NCBI GenBank assembly: GCA_958425285.1
Contig: CATZVV010000029.1
Span: forward strand, 1-12,360
DNA length: 12,360 bases
Direction: 5' to 3'
DNA from: an uncultured Lachnoclostridium sp.
Lineage (GTDB): Bacteria; Bacillota; Clostridia; Lachnospirales; Lachnospiraceae
Positions 1-5,742 of this stretch are shown here, piece by piece. Within the stretch, counting starts at the first letter, position 1. Each line of letters begins with the position of its first letter. The position numbers and the translations under genes were made by a program. The notes beneath the pieces are model-generated. The model was given only the letters and a program-made list of their open reading frames with translations, did no database searches and was not told the origin of the DNA.

Positions 1-1
1 C

Positions 2-490
2 AGTTCTGGTAATGTAGTAGAATACGTGAAATCGGATAGCTCGGCAGGCTACAGGGAGCTGGCTCTAAGTGATGAAGCTTTAGAACTGTTTCAGAGAATC
101 CGTAGGGATGGCAAGGTGCTTTCTGAATTTGTTTTTACGAACGCGGATGGTTCAAGGGCAAATAAGATGGTCTTTGTACACCGGCTGGAAAAAGCGGAAA
201 ATACGTTGGGATGGAAGGAAAAGAATAATATGAAACGATCCCACTGTATCAGAAGGACCGTTGCAAGCAGAATGGATGCAGCCGGATGGAATCTTGAAGA
301 AATCAGAAAATGGCTTGGACATACCAGAGCATCCACAACTCTTACGTATATCTTTAATCCGTTTAGGGAGAGCGAGACCAGGAAGAAGGTTAAGAAACTC
401 TCAATCCTGCATACAAATAAAATGTGTCTACAGGTGTCTATGCAAAACGGTGACATTTTAGAGCAGGAAAAAAAGCTGGAAGCGTTGTAA
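2..490 (+). CDS. Tyrosine recombinase/integrase, C-terminal part (5' end outside window)
   Basis: The reading frame is open from base 2 and ends at TAA 488-490, so the gene begins upstream of the window. The visible ~162 residues are the catalytic C-terminal part of a phage/ICE-type integrase. A beta-hairpin lysine lies in VKSDSSAGYR. The HxxR box is in RSHCIRRTVASRM. The second His and the nucleophilic Tyr are in WLGHTRASTTLTYIFN. The first catalytic Arg would lie in the missing part. Such enzymes cut and rejoin DNA at att sites during integration and excision. The gene ends 30 bp from a tRNA-Pro 3' fragment, the usual place for an integrase next to its att site. The tail after the Tyr is about 50 residues, somewhat long. 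The family call is secure; which element it belongs to is not. Confidence 0.85.
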   Translation, partial: SSGNVVEYVKSDSSAGYRELALSDEALELFQRIRRDGKVLSEFVFTNADGSRANKMVFVHRLEKAENTLGWKEKNNMKRSHCIRRTVASRMDAAGWNLEEIRKWLGHTRASTTLTYIFNPFRESETRKKVKKLSILHTNKMCLQVSMQNGDILEQEKKLEAL

Positions 491-506
491 TATCAACGCT
501 TCCAGC
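475..506. terminator. Perfect 13-bp hairpin over the integrase stop codon, bidirectional terminator
   Basis: The arms GCTGGAAGCGTTG (475-487) and CAACGCTTCCAGC (494-506) are perfect complements around a six-base loop that contains the TAA stop. On the minus strand the hairpin is followed by a run of seven U's (from A468-474), making a strong intrinsic terminator for anything arriving from the tRNA side. On the plus strand the tail is only ACACTTTT, a weaker signal. Confidence 0.7.
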
Positions 507-519
507 ACACTTTTGAAAA

Positions 520-561
520 TCGGAGTAACAGGATTTGAACCTGCGACCTCTCGGCCCCCAG
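520..561 (-). other. 3' fragment of tRNA-Pro(GGG), probable attachment-site core
   Basis: Read on the minus strand, this is the 3' part of a tRNA. It shows an anticodon loop CTGGGGG (anticodon GGG, Pro), the 3' anticodon stem CCGAG, variable loop AGGTC, T-arm GCAGG-TTCAAAT-CCTGT, acceptor strand TACTCCG and discriminator A. Upstream of the loop the expected stem CTCGG is absent and the similarity stops sharply, so this is not a working tRNA. A tRNA 3' segment beside an integrase gene is the standard att core left by tyrosine-integrase elements. The missing 5' half means an intact copy should exist elsewhere, probably to the right beyond the window. Confidence 0.65.
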
Positions 562-611
562 TAAAGCTGAAAAGCATTGATTTTACAAGGTTTTTTTAAG
601 CTGAGGGCCCA

Positions 612-650
612 AGGTAATCATTGAGGTAATCAAAAGGTAATCAAGGTGAC
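612..650 (+). repeat. AGGTAATCA direct repeats, possible integrase arm-type sites
   Basis: AGGTAATCA occurs exactly at 612-620, 624-632 and 635-643, followed by a diverged AGGTGAC at 644-650. The copies start 9-12 bp apart, close to one helical turn. They lie about 50-90 bp from the tRNA-fragment att core. Short direct repeats at this distance are typical of arm-binding sites for an integrase N-terminal domain; that role is inferred. The rest of 562-720 shows a T7 run and an AT-rich stretch but no gene. Confidence 0.55.
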
Positions 651-755
651 ATTGTAGTAATAATATAATAGGAAGGAGTTTCTTGCACGTGTGACATGGG
701 AAATAGGCTTGCTAATATTTTGTGTCAGAGATTACCGGCAGGTTAATTCAGTTCA

Positions 756-784
756 TTGTAAAAATGTCAGAAATAGGATATACT
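756..784 (+). promoter_or_regulatory. Promoter for the mntA-hepT pair
   Basis: TTGTAA (756-761) and TATACT (779-784) are separated by exactly 17 bp, a good sigma-A match. The -10 box ends 36 bp before the ATG at 821. Nothing else lies between, so this promoter best explains transcription of the toxin-antitoxin pair. Confidence 0.55.
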
Positions 785-820
785 TTGATTAAAGAGATAT
801 TCCAGAAAGGAGGCAGGATC

Positions 821-1237
821 ATGGATTTATCTGAGAGACAGAAGATTGTTGAACATTACGCAGAACTGGTAAAAGAGCAATATCCGCAGACAGACCAATA
901 TAATATCTTGGTTTTTGGAAGCTTTCTGACAGATAGATATACAGAACAGTCAGATATTGATATAGGAGTTTTTTCATTGATTCCAGGATTATCGTTCCGT
1001 ATATATTCCTTTACAAAGGATTACTTTGATAGGTTAGGGATAAATAGTGATGTGGTACGGATGCGGCTTCTGGAAAGCCAGTATATTAATGTTTCTATTG
1101 TCACAGGTCAGAAATATGCGGTGACGGATTACTGCCCCAGGGAACTGGTTGATTATATTAAAAGGATGATTGCTCAATATGGGGAGAATCCTCAGGAAAC
1201 GGCAGTTAGACTGATGCGGCAGGAGGTTATTGCTTGA
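821..1237 (+). CDS. mntA: MntA-type nucleotidyltransferase antitoxin
   Basis: This 138-aa protein is a minimal nucleotidyltransferase (MNT) fold. The active-site signature is clear: G33-S34, ten residues, then D45-I-D47 (GSX10DXD), followed by hydrophobic GVF. The ATG at 821 is chosen because AAAGGAGG stands at 807-814 with a good gap; an in-frame start at 722 would lie upstream of the promoter and has no ribosome site. In characterised pairs (type VII toxin-antitoxin, Shewanella HepT/MntA) MntA uses ATP to AMPylate a tyrosine of the HEPN toxin and silences it. The next gene is a HEPN protein whose TTG start overlaps this TGA, which supports that role. The family call is firm; AMPylation in this copy is inferred. 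Confidence 0.85.
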   Translation: MDLSERQKIVEHYAELVKEQYPQTDQYNILVFGSFLTDRYTEQSDIDIGVFSLIPGLSFRIYSFTKDYFDRLGINSDVVRMRLLESQYINVSIVTGQKYAVTDYCPRELVDYIKRMIAQYGENPQETAVRLMRQEVIA

Positions 1238-1764
1238 ACTTATTTGGTGATGCATTGCAAAAGGCCGGTATATTGCCTGGACCAGACGGATATGATAAGA
1301 AAAAGGCTGCTTCCTTTACTTTAGAGATGAAGTTGCTGGAGATGAAGAACCATGTTTCTGCATTAGAACGTATGTATGAAAAATATTTAGCATCTGAAGG
1401 CCAGGACCAATTTGATATCATGGACGGGCTTGCAAACCGATTCGGGTACATGGTAATTGCTTTTCAGGATGTGATGACAACCATTGGCAGGCTGACCGGG
1501 ACGGTAAATTGTGCGGAACAACTGTCCATACGGCGTGCGATATCGGAATTTCAGTCCATATTTGAAGTAGAGTGTCGGGAACAGGGATTAGACAATGGGG
1601 TCTCATCTATGGCTGACAGAAATGAAATTGTTCACGTCTATGAGAATTATAAAAGTAATATGGAAGTAGTACTGGAAAATGTACAAAATTATAGAAATGA
1701 GTATGGAGTAATCATAAGGCTTCTTTGGGAATATTGTAAAGCAAAAGATATTTTGCAAAAGTAG
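1234..1764 (+). CDS. hepT: HepT-type HEPN ribonuclease toxin
   Basis: This 176-aa, mostly helical protein carries the RX4HXY signature of HEPN toxins: R129-NEIV-H134-V-Y136. Arg and His are the predicted RNase residues, and the Tyr is the residue that MntA AMPylates in the studied Shewanella system. It starts at a TTG overlapping the antitoxin stop (TTGA), with AGGAGG at 1221-1226 seven bases upstream, so translation is probably coupled to mntA. It is somewhat longer than typical HepT proteins, with an N-terminal extension of about 25 residues (AGILPGPDGYDKKKAAS). A terminator follows. Such pairs stabilise mobile DNA or limit phage; nothing here separates those roles. Confidence 0.85.
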   Translation: MNLFGDALQKAGILPGPDGYDKKKAASFTLEMKLLEMKNHVSALERMYEKYLASEGQDQFDIMDGLANRFGYMVIAFQDVMTTIGRLTGTVNCAEQLSIRRAISEFQSIFEVECREQGLDNGVSSMADRNEIVHVYENYKSNMEVVLENVQNYRNEYGVIIRLLWEYCKAKDILQK

Positions 1765-1800
1765 TATATTTATGTAGATAAATTTATAATGGTATCGAAG

Positions 1801-1832
1801 ACTCTCATGGCATAATGTCATGGGAGTTTTTT
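1801..1832 (+). terminator. Intrinsic terminator after hepT
   Basis: ACTCTCATG (1801-1809) pairs with CATGGGAGT (1819-1827, one G-U pair), and the stem can extend inward through GCAT/ATGT. TTTTT follows directly (1828-1832). It lies 37 bp after the hepT stop and closes the toxin-antitoxin unit. Confidence 0.75.
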
Positions 1833-1903
1833 GTACATTGACAGGCGTTGTCCATTATGGATGTTATAGTTTAAGAAAATAGAACAAAAGATGAGGTGGG
1901 TCT

Positions 1904-2389
1904 ATGGAATCAAAAATATTATATCAATTAACAATGCGCTGTGATTCAAAACAGTGTGATCTGGATTTAGCATTGTATGGAATCAAGGATGTAGATGATG
2001 AATATGTGTATCTGGCCCAGAAAAAGGTAAAAAGATCCATTCTGGGGGATGTGTCTGCGGATTATTCTGTTGACGGTACAATACTACTCAAATCATTTTT
2101 TATGCCGAAGGAGGCAGCCCTGATTATGGTCAGGCGCATGTTTATCTACTTTTACAAGCGGTCCATCCCGATGGCGGATGGAGGGGCTAACTTCGGTTAC
2201 CAGAAGTTCCGGGCAATGGCTAGACTGGTGGAGACAGAGTGGGGGAAACTCTTATACCCGGAGTATGATTCCAGCTGGTTCCTTGGGGGAATGAAGTCAG
2301 ATGTGTGGGAGAAGGAGTTTAAGGAAGCAATGGACGAATGTCTTATAAAAAATACAGAGGAAGGGAGAGTAGAAGATGATTCTGTTTGA
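1904..2389 (+). CDS. Uncharacterised 161-aa protein
   Basis: I do not recognise the family. The start has a plausible ribosome site (GATGAGGTGGG before the ATG). The protein is soluble-looking with no signal peptide or membrane segment. The N-terminal ~65 residues look like a beta-rich fold (LTMRCDSKQCDLDLALYGIKDVDD). The middle is rich in aromatic and basic residues (MVRRMFIYFYKRSIP), followed by a Trp-containing part (ETEWGKLLYPEYDSSWFLGGM) and an acidic tail. It sits between the toxin-antitoxin terminator and a group of tiny ORFs. A small ORF overlaps its 3' end. It is probably mobile-element cargo. Confidence 0.7.
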   Translation: MESKILYQLTMRCDSKQCDLDLALYGIKDVDDEYVYLAQKKVKRSILGDVSADYSVDGTILLKSFFMPKEAALIMVRRMFIYFYKRSIPMADGGANFGYQKFRAMARLVETEWGKLLYPEYDSSWFLGGMKSDVWEKEFKEAMDECLIKNTEEGRVEDDSV

Positions 2390-2495
2390 TGGGAAAAGAA
2401 TAATCAGGATATCAGTCCAATGCCGAGAATTGTTTGCTAATCTACGTGTGGCCAGAAAAATCATTCACATACTGTTGTCAAAGGTGGATGATTAA
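2376..2495 (+). CDS. Possible 39-aa basic small protein overlapping the previous gene
   Basis: An ORF of 39 codons starts at ATG 2376, 14 bp inside the preceding gene, with GAAGGGAGAG just upstream. The product (MILFDGKRIIRISVQC...) is basic and hydrophobic, with RVARKIIHILLSKVDD at the end. The overlap and ribosome site suggest translational coupling. There is no homology support, so it may be fortuitous. Confidence 0.35.
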   Translation: MILFDGKRIIRISVQCRELFANLRVARKIIHILLSKVDD

Positions 2496-2533
2496 AAGTA
2501 AACTTTCAGACTGTATGGGTAACACTTTAATGA

Positions 2534-2562
2534 GTCATTGCTGATGGAGGCAATGGCTTTTT
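2534..2562 (+). terminator. Intrinsic terminator
   Basis: GTCATTGC (2534-2541) and GCAATGGC (2550-2557) form an 8-bp stem with one G-U pair and an 8-base loop, followed by TTTTT (2558-2562). It would end the transcript of the 161-aa gene and the small ORF after it. Confidence 0.65.
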
Positions 2563-2576
2563 CTATTGGAAGGAGG

Positions 2577-2666
2577 ATGATTGACATTATAATCAGACAA
2601 TACAGGATAAGGCCGCCGCCGGTATCATACAGACTGTATTTTATGATGGAGGAGGACAGTCGATGA
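2577..2666 (+). CDS. Possible 29-aa leader ORF
   Basis: The ATG lies directly against AGGAGG, so the spacing is poor. The 29-residue product is MIDIIIRQYRIRPPPVSY followed by an acidic end. Its TGA overlaps the ATG of the next tiny ORF (ATGA), the arrangement of a translationally coupled pair. That overlap is the main reason for listing it; it could be chance. Confidence 0.22.
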   Translation: MIDIIIRQYRIRPPPVSYRLYFMMEEDSR

Positions 2667-2737
2667 AGGATATCCTGGACTTGATATGTTATGTGATATT
2701 GGCAGTATACGAGATTTATGAGAAATACAAAAAGTAA
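2663..2737 (+). CDS. Possible 24-aa hydrophobic peptide
   Basis: A 24-codon ORF with GGAGGAGG at 2648-2655, well placed before the ATG. The peptide begins MKDILDLICYVILAVYEIYE and ends KYKK: an acidic turn, a hydrophobic helix of about 14 residues and a basic tail. This pattern recurs in small membrane peptides, including type I toxins and short regulators. No antisense RNA was identified, so no function is claimed. Confidence 0.35.
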   Translation: MKDILDLICYVILAVYEIYEKYKK

Positions 2738-2751
2738 TCTATCAGATATTG

Positions 2752-2782
2752 AGGGGATTCACTGATTATCAGTGAACCCCCT
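2752..2782. terminator. Hairpin between convergent genes
   Basis: AGGGGATTCACTGA (2752-2765) pairs with TCAGTGAACCCCCT (2769-2782) with one A-C mismatch and a three-base loop. It lies just past the 24-aa ORF and overlaps the 3' end of the minus-strand excisionase gene. No clear T-tract follows on either side, so termination is probable but not certain. Confidence 0.5.
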
Positions 2783-2966
2783 GATTTGGACTGTGCATAT
2801 TAAGAACAAACTCTTCAACGGATACACGTGGGATTTTCCAAATACGTCCAATGCGGAATGCTTTAATCTGGTTAGTACGTAAGAGCTGGTAAGCGGAATT
2901 GCTGCAGATATTTAATATCTCACAGATATCATTTATTGTTACCATTTCTCCATATGACTCAAACAT
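2769..2966 (-). CDS. Excisionase-family DNA-binding protein (MerR-like winged helix)
   Basis: This 65-aa protein has the compact layout of excisionase/helix-turn-helix_17 proteins: a helix-turn-helix (TINDICEILNICSNSAYQLL, residues ~10-29) then a wing with RIGRIWKIPRVSVEEFV. The family includes recombination directionality factors and small repressors. The start is set by AAAGGAGG in front of the ATG at 2966. It is transcribed away from the mobilisation genes, which begin 260 bp to its right. It may direct excision of the element, or regulate; the sequence does not decide between them. Confidence 0.8.
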   Translation of the reverse strand: MFESYGEMVTINDICEILNICSNSAYQLLRTNQIKAFRIGRIWKIPRVSVEEFVLNMHSPNQGVH

Positions 2967-3106
2967 AGAATACCTCCTTTGATTTTACTATATGTTCAGA
3001 CATTCTGGTTTGAAAAGGTTATATGACATATCGTTTAATTATATAAATGGCTAGATACTTCCATATGGTAAAGCGGTTTTTATGTAAGCAAGGTAAATAT
3101 TATCCG

Positions 3107-3196
3107 ATTATCTTTAATGGTAAGAGATAATTAAATATTACAGTACCTAACATTAAAATAAAGTAGGTAAGGAACGTAATACGTTTCCACCTACTT
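3107..3196. other. Candidate oriT upstream of the mobilisation genes
   Basis: Two inverted repeats sit in the 260-bp gap before the relaxosome genes. ATTATCT/AGATAAT is at 3107-3113 and 3125-3131. A larger one is at 3161-3196, where AAGTAGGT pairs with ACCTACTT, and GGAACGT pairs with ACGTTTCC with one bulge. Transfer origins of MOBP-type systems usually lie just upstream of mobC and the relaxase and contain such hairpins next to the nick site. No nick site can be assigned from sequence alone. The larger repeat could instead be an operator or attenuator of the mob genes. Confidence 0.45.
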
Positions 3197-3225
3197 GCTA
3201 AAATACTGTCTGGAGGAGAAGGTCT

Positions 3226-3495
3226 ATGGAAATGAAAACAATCAGTGTCAAAATGACGGATGAGGAGATTGCAATACTTGATAGTAAAGCTAGGAAAGCT
3301 AATATGAGCCGCAGCGATTATATAAGGAATAATCTTAATAATCGTGTAGTATTTGTTATCGATAAAAGCAAGGAATTATATCAAGGCCTTATAAAGCTTG
3401 ATAGGGCGATTGAAGCTACAGAGATAAAAAAGGGATGCGGTGAGTTAACTGTTATCAGAGAGGCGGAAGCACAACTATGGCAATTATATTTGTAA
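3226..3495 (+). CDS. mobC: MobC-like ribbon-helix-helix relaxosome accessory protein
   Basis: An 89-aa protein whose N-terminal half is a ribbon-helix-helix: a beta strand KTISVKMTDEE followed by helices through ILDSKARKANMSRSDYIRNNL. This is the typical start of plasmid mobilisation MobC proteins, which bind oriT and help the relaxase open the DNA. The rest is helical and charged. The start is supported by CTGGAGGAGAAGG before the ATG. The gene overlaps the relaxase by 19 bp, so the two are co-translated. The candidate oriT lies directly upstream, as expected. Confidence 0.8.
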   Translation: MEMKTISVKMTDEEIAILDSKARKANMSRSDYIRNNLNNRVVFVIDKSKELYQGLIKLDRAIEATEIKKGCGELTVIREAEAQLWQLYL

Positions 3496-4043
3496 ATGAG
3501 GAAAAATCGATATCCTATAATACAGAGGATGATATAAGAAGGCTTATCAGATACATGATGAATCCAGATAAAACCATGTTTGATGAAAAAAGGCCAGGGC
3601 ACATGATAGGAGATTTTGCAGGATGTTCCGTCATGTGGGGAACCAGGGAGATGGAGCTGGATAGCGAACATGTAGCGAATCGGATGATAGCAAATAATCG
3701 TGCTCATGGTAAAACGGAAGGTAATCTTATAAAGCACAGGGTAGTAAGTTTCCACGAATTGGATTACATCATGCCTAATGAGGCAAATGAATTAGCAGCT
3801 TATCTGGCAAAAGCTTATGGTGAAAGCTATATAACTGCTTATGCTGTACATGTAGATACATGTAACATCCATATCCATCTGGCAGTAAACACAATAGGAT
3901 GGCTGGATGGTAAGAGATTCAGCATCAGTTATGAATCAAGATGGCTACATTCCATTGTGAATAACTGGATGGCAAATCGGGATATTAATTTATCTTATGA
4001 TTATAAAAAGATGAATAAAATTGAAGAATACTATGGTATATAG
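3477..4043 (+). CDS. Minimal MOBP-type relaxase (catalytic domain only)
   Basis: At 188 aa the protein is almost exactly a relaxase catalytic domain. Motif I has the probable nucleophile Y26 in LIRYMMNPDKT. Motif II is around HRVVSFHELDYIMPNEA (87-103). Motif III is H125-VDTCN-IH132-IH134-LAVN138, the metal-binding histidines. The order matches RP4 TraI (LVKYITDEQGK ... HHDTDNLHIHIAIN). The enzyme would nick oriT and stay bound to the 5' end for conjugative transfer in trans. Most MOBP relaxases carry a long C-terminal region, absent here. A relaxase relic at 5006 ends with the same YYG-stop tail, so this short form looks natural for the family rather than truncated. Confidence 0.82.
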   Translation: MAIIFVNEEKSISYNTEDDIRRLIRYMMNPDKTMFDEKRPGHMIGDFAGCSVMWGTREMELDSEHVANRMIANNRAHGKTEGNLIKHRVVSFHELDYIMPNEANELAAYLAKAYGESYITAYAVHVDTCNIHIHLAVNTIGWLDGKRFSISYESRWLHSIVNNWMANRDINLSYDYKKMNKIEEYYGI

Positions 4044-4250
4044 GTATTGGGACCCAATGGAGTATCTGTGCTTATCAAATACATTGTGGATCCTGAAAAG
4101 TCATGTGGGTTGTTTGGTGAATATGGGCTTGGCTTTGATAATCCATATATGGTTGCCTTTCAGATGTAGCAGTTCAAGCGTTGGAATCATTGGGAAGATG
4201 TATATAAGCATCGGCAGATGTGGCATTAGATATAGAAGAGGATGGATGAT
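4044..4250 (+). pseudogene. Decayed coding sequence, possibly a second relaxase start
   Basis: The 200 bp between the relaxase stop and its terminator have no believable intact gene. In one frame, 4062-4169 reads VSVLIKYIVDPEKSCGLFGE and then reaches a stop. The LIKYIVDPEK part resembles relaxase motif I (LIRYMMNPDK in the intact gene). A second frame then gives DVAVQALESLGRC before further stops. This looks like a frameshifted relic. The match is short, so the assignment is tentative. Confidence 0.35.
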
Positions 4251-4251
4251 T

Positions 4252-4295
4252 AATCCCTGGCATATGTGAAGGATATCTTCTGTCAGGGATTTTTT
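4252..4295 (+). terminator. Terminator of the mobilisation operon
   Basis: AATCCCTG (4252-4259) pairs perfectly with CAGGGATT (4284-4291), with an internal GAAG/CTTC helix in the loop, and is followed by TTTT. It separates the plus-strand mob genes from the convergent XRE gene. Confidence 0.65.
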
Positions 4296-4317
4296 AAGGG
4301 TTGCTTTTAAGGATATT

Positions 4318-4632
4318 TTACCGGTTCTTTTTGATACGTTCAATTAGACCAATCATTAGCTGGATATCATCATCGTTTAGGGTATAGATATAATCCATCG
4401 CCTTTTTTTGGAGAGGGGAATATTCCCGGTCCTCATTAAAAAACTCCATGGGCGTTATGCCAAGATATTCACAGATATAAAGGAATTCACCCATGGAGGG
4501 AAGGGAACGTCCAGAGGTTATGCTTCGGATATAGCTGGTACTGTGGCCAAGGTCCAGGCTCATTTTGCGTTCCGAGATATTTCTGGCCTCACGGAGCTGT
4601 GTGATGCGGTCGCGTATATATTGTTCATCCAT
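4318..4632 (-). CDS. XRE-family transcriptional regulator
   Basis: A 104-aa protein with an N-terminal Cro/C1-type helix-turn-helix (about residues 8-62: ITQLREARNISERKMSLDLG, then STSYIRSITSGRSLPSMGEF and an YLGITPMEFF end). A short helical tail (LQKKAMDYIYTLNDDDIQLMIGLIERIKK) probably dimerises. ATG 4632 is preferred over GTG 4641 because AGGAGG then stands eight bases upstream. The upstream region holds two inverted copies of a GCGATTATA motif, one inside a divergent plus-strand promoter, so it probably represses itself and the rightward transcript. Confidence 0.9.
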   Translation of the reverse strand: MDEQYIRDRITQLREARNISERKMSLDLGHSTSYIRSITSGRSLPSMGEFLYICEYLGITPMEFFNEDREYSPLQKKAMDYIYTLNDDDIQLMIGLIERIKKNR

Positions 4633-4683
4633 GTAACTCACCTCCTGTGTGAGTAATCATAATTCATAATAAGTTGCATAACG

Positions 4684-4735
4684 AGCGATTATAACGCCTA
4701 AATCTGTTGAAATAGACGATATAATCGCTTATAAT
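4684..4735 (+). promoter_or_regulatory. Rightward promoter with embedded XRE operators
   Basis: TTGAAA (4707-4712) and TATAAT (4730-4735) are 17 bp apart, a near-consensus promoter reading toward 4820-5332. A 14-bp motif GCGATTATA(A/T)CG(C/T)C occurs at 4685-4698 (plus) and 4715-4728 (minus). AGCGATTATA and TATAATCGCT form a perfect 10-bp inverted repeat. The second copy fills the spacer of the promoter and the first overlaps a possible leftward -10 (TATAAT on the minus strand at 4688-4693). This is the layout of a repressor site controlling both directions. Confidence 0.6.
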
Positions 4736-4819
4736 ATCATTTGATAGATGTTTATATTATGCGCACAGGAGAATGGAACATGCAGATTGTAATGCTTAAA
4801 GAAGCAGCTGGATAAAACT

Positions 4820-5006
4820 AAAAGGCTGATAAGGTATATGGTGGACTCTCATTAAGATGTGTAAGATGAAAAAGGGCTGGGGAATATGATTGGAGACTTA
4901 GCAGGATGTTGGAAATGGAGTATATAATTGGATGGCATCCCGGAATATTAACTTATATTATGATAATGAACAGGCGGATAGGGTTGGGGCATATTACGGT
5001 ATGTAA
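4820..5006 (+). pseudogene. Relaxase pseudogene with large internal deletion
   Basis: The first part (from 4823) reads RLIRYMVDSH-stop-DV-stop-DEKGLGNMIGDLAGC, matching residues 22-50 of the intact relaxase (RLIRYMMNPDKT...MIGDFAGC). After a frame change, NWMASRNINLYYDNEQADRV...YYGM-stop (ending 5004-5006) matches its last 26 residues. About 110 central codons, including the HxH metal site, are missing, and stops interrupt the rest. It is therefore an inactive copy of a related relaxase. It lies right behind the regulated promoter, so that promoter probably once drove a second mob unit. Confidence 0.7.
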
Positions 5007-5098
5007 GCAACATATTTAATATTTAATGCAGATTCGTTGCAGTGACAATAAGTGTCTATCATATAACTTAACTAAAGTAAATCAGGTGGTGAATAAGA

Positions 5099-5332
5099 AT
5101 GAGAAAGAAATTGTTAAACATTAAAGATCGAATGGAAGATCAGATTGGTATAGTCGATGACTTGAGACAGACCATTTATCTAATGGAACAGGGTTTTTAT
5201 TCCTTGGATGGGAGTCAGAAAGACCTAGAGACATCAAGTTCAAGAATTGTGCAGCAACAGCTGTCTTATCTTCATGAGAAAATGCTGAGCAGTGAAAGGG
5301 ACATATTAGATATTTTAGATGAGATGAGATAG
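5099..5332 (+). CDS. Small coiled-coil protein of unknown function
   Basis: A 77-aa ORF with AGGTGGTG before the ATG. The product is highly charged and helical (MEDQIGIVDDLRQTIYLMEQ, then SYLHEKMLSSERDILDILDE), with no Cys, no signal and no membrane segment, so probably a small coiled coil. It follows the relaxase pseudogene on the same strand, behind the XRE-controlled promoter, and may be a surviving accessory gene of that lost mobilisation unit. I recognise no family. Confidence 0.6.
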   Translation: MRKKLLNIKDRMEDQIGIVDDLRQTIYLMEQGFYSLDGSQKDLETSSSRIVQQQLSYLHEKMLSSERDILDILDEMR

Positions 5333-5343
5333 ACCTGAATCAA

Positions 5344-5380
5344 TCCTGGCAGAAGTATCTCATATTTTCTACTGCCAGGA
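5344..5380. terminator. Hairpin between convergent genes
   Basis: TCCTGGCAG (5344-5352) and CTGCCAGGA (5372-5380) are perfect complements around a 19-base loop. The hairpin lies between the 77-aa gene and the convergent XRE gene. No strong T-tract follows, so the terminator call is moderate. Confidence 0.45.
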
Positions 5381-5398
5381 ACCCAATCTGGATAAATT

Positions 5399-5692
5399 TT
5401 ATTCTCGAAGCCGTTGTTCCTTGAAATAATCCAAAAGTCCATAGATTAAAGACTTTTCGCGTTCTGTCAGATGCTCCAGATTGATTACTTCCGGTTCTGT
5501 ACTGACTTCTAACAGATAATCGGTTGTAACATGGAATAAACTGGAAAGCTGAATGATGGTTGATGTTGCTGGAACGGATATCCCCAATTCCCAGGCGTTT
5601 ACACTGGAACGGGTGATGGAAAGCTTATGGGCTAATTCTGTCTGTGACCAGTTATTCCGCTGCCGCAGCAGCCGTATCCTGTCTCCAATCAT
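5399..5692 (-). CDS. XRE-family transcriptional regulator
   Basis: A 97-aa protein with a textbook Cro/C1 helix-turn-helix at residues ~4-60 (RIRLLRQRNNWSQTELAHKL, SITRSSVNAWELGISVPATS, then TTDYLLEV). A short helical tail (LTEREKSLIYGLLDYFKEQR) follows. The ATG at 5692 has AAAGGAGAT upstream. It is divergent from the 629-aa gene, whose promoter lies in the 132-bp gap together with ATCA-N5-TGAT symmetry, so it is the likely regulator of that two-gene unit. Confidence 0.9.
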   Translation of the reverse strand: MIGDRIRLLRQRNNWSQTELAHKLSITRSSVNAWELGISVPATSTIIQLSSLFHVTTDYLLEVSTEPEVINLEHLTEREKSLIYGLLDYFKEQRLRE

Positions 5693-5742
5693 ATAGTATC
5701 TCCTTTTAGTATAGTATAAGTGTCACTGATGAAAATTTAATT

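Noticed and set aside
520..600. Intact tRNA gene on the minus strand
   Set aside because: Only the part from the anticodon loop to the 3' end fits a tRNA; the 5' anticodon stem, D-arm and 5' acceptor strand are missing.
722..820. Longer N-terminus for the MntA-like protein (start at 722)
   Set aside because: The extension lies over the promoter, lacks a ribosome site and does not look like part of the MNT fold; ATG 821 has AAAGGAGG.
1838..1870. TTGACA at 1838 as the -35 of the 161-aa gene
   Set aside because: The only TATA-like boxes downstream (1864-1870) give a spacing of 20-21 bp, too long for a confident promoter call.
4021..4269. 82-aa ORF after the relaxase
   Set aside because: It overlaps the relaxase end, its protein is compositionally odd, and other frames carry better relaxase-like similarity, so it looks like a decayed stretch.
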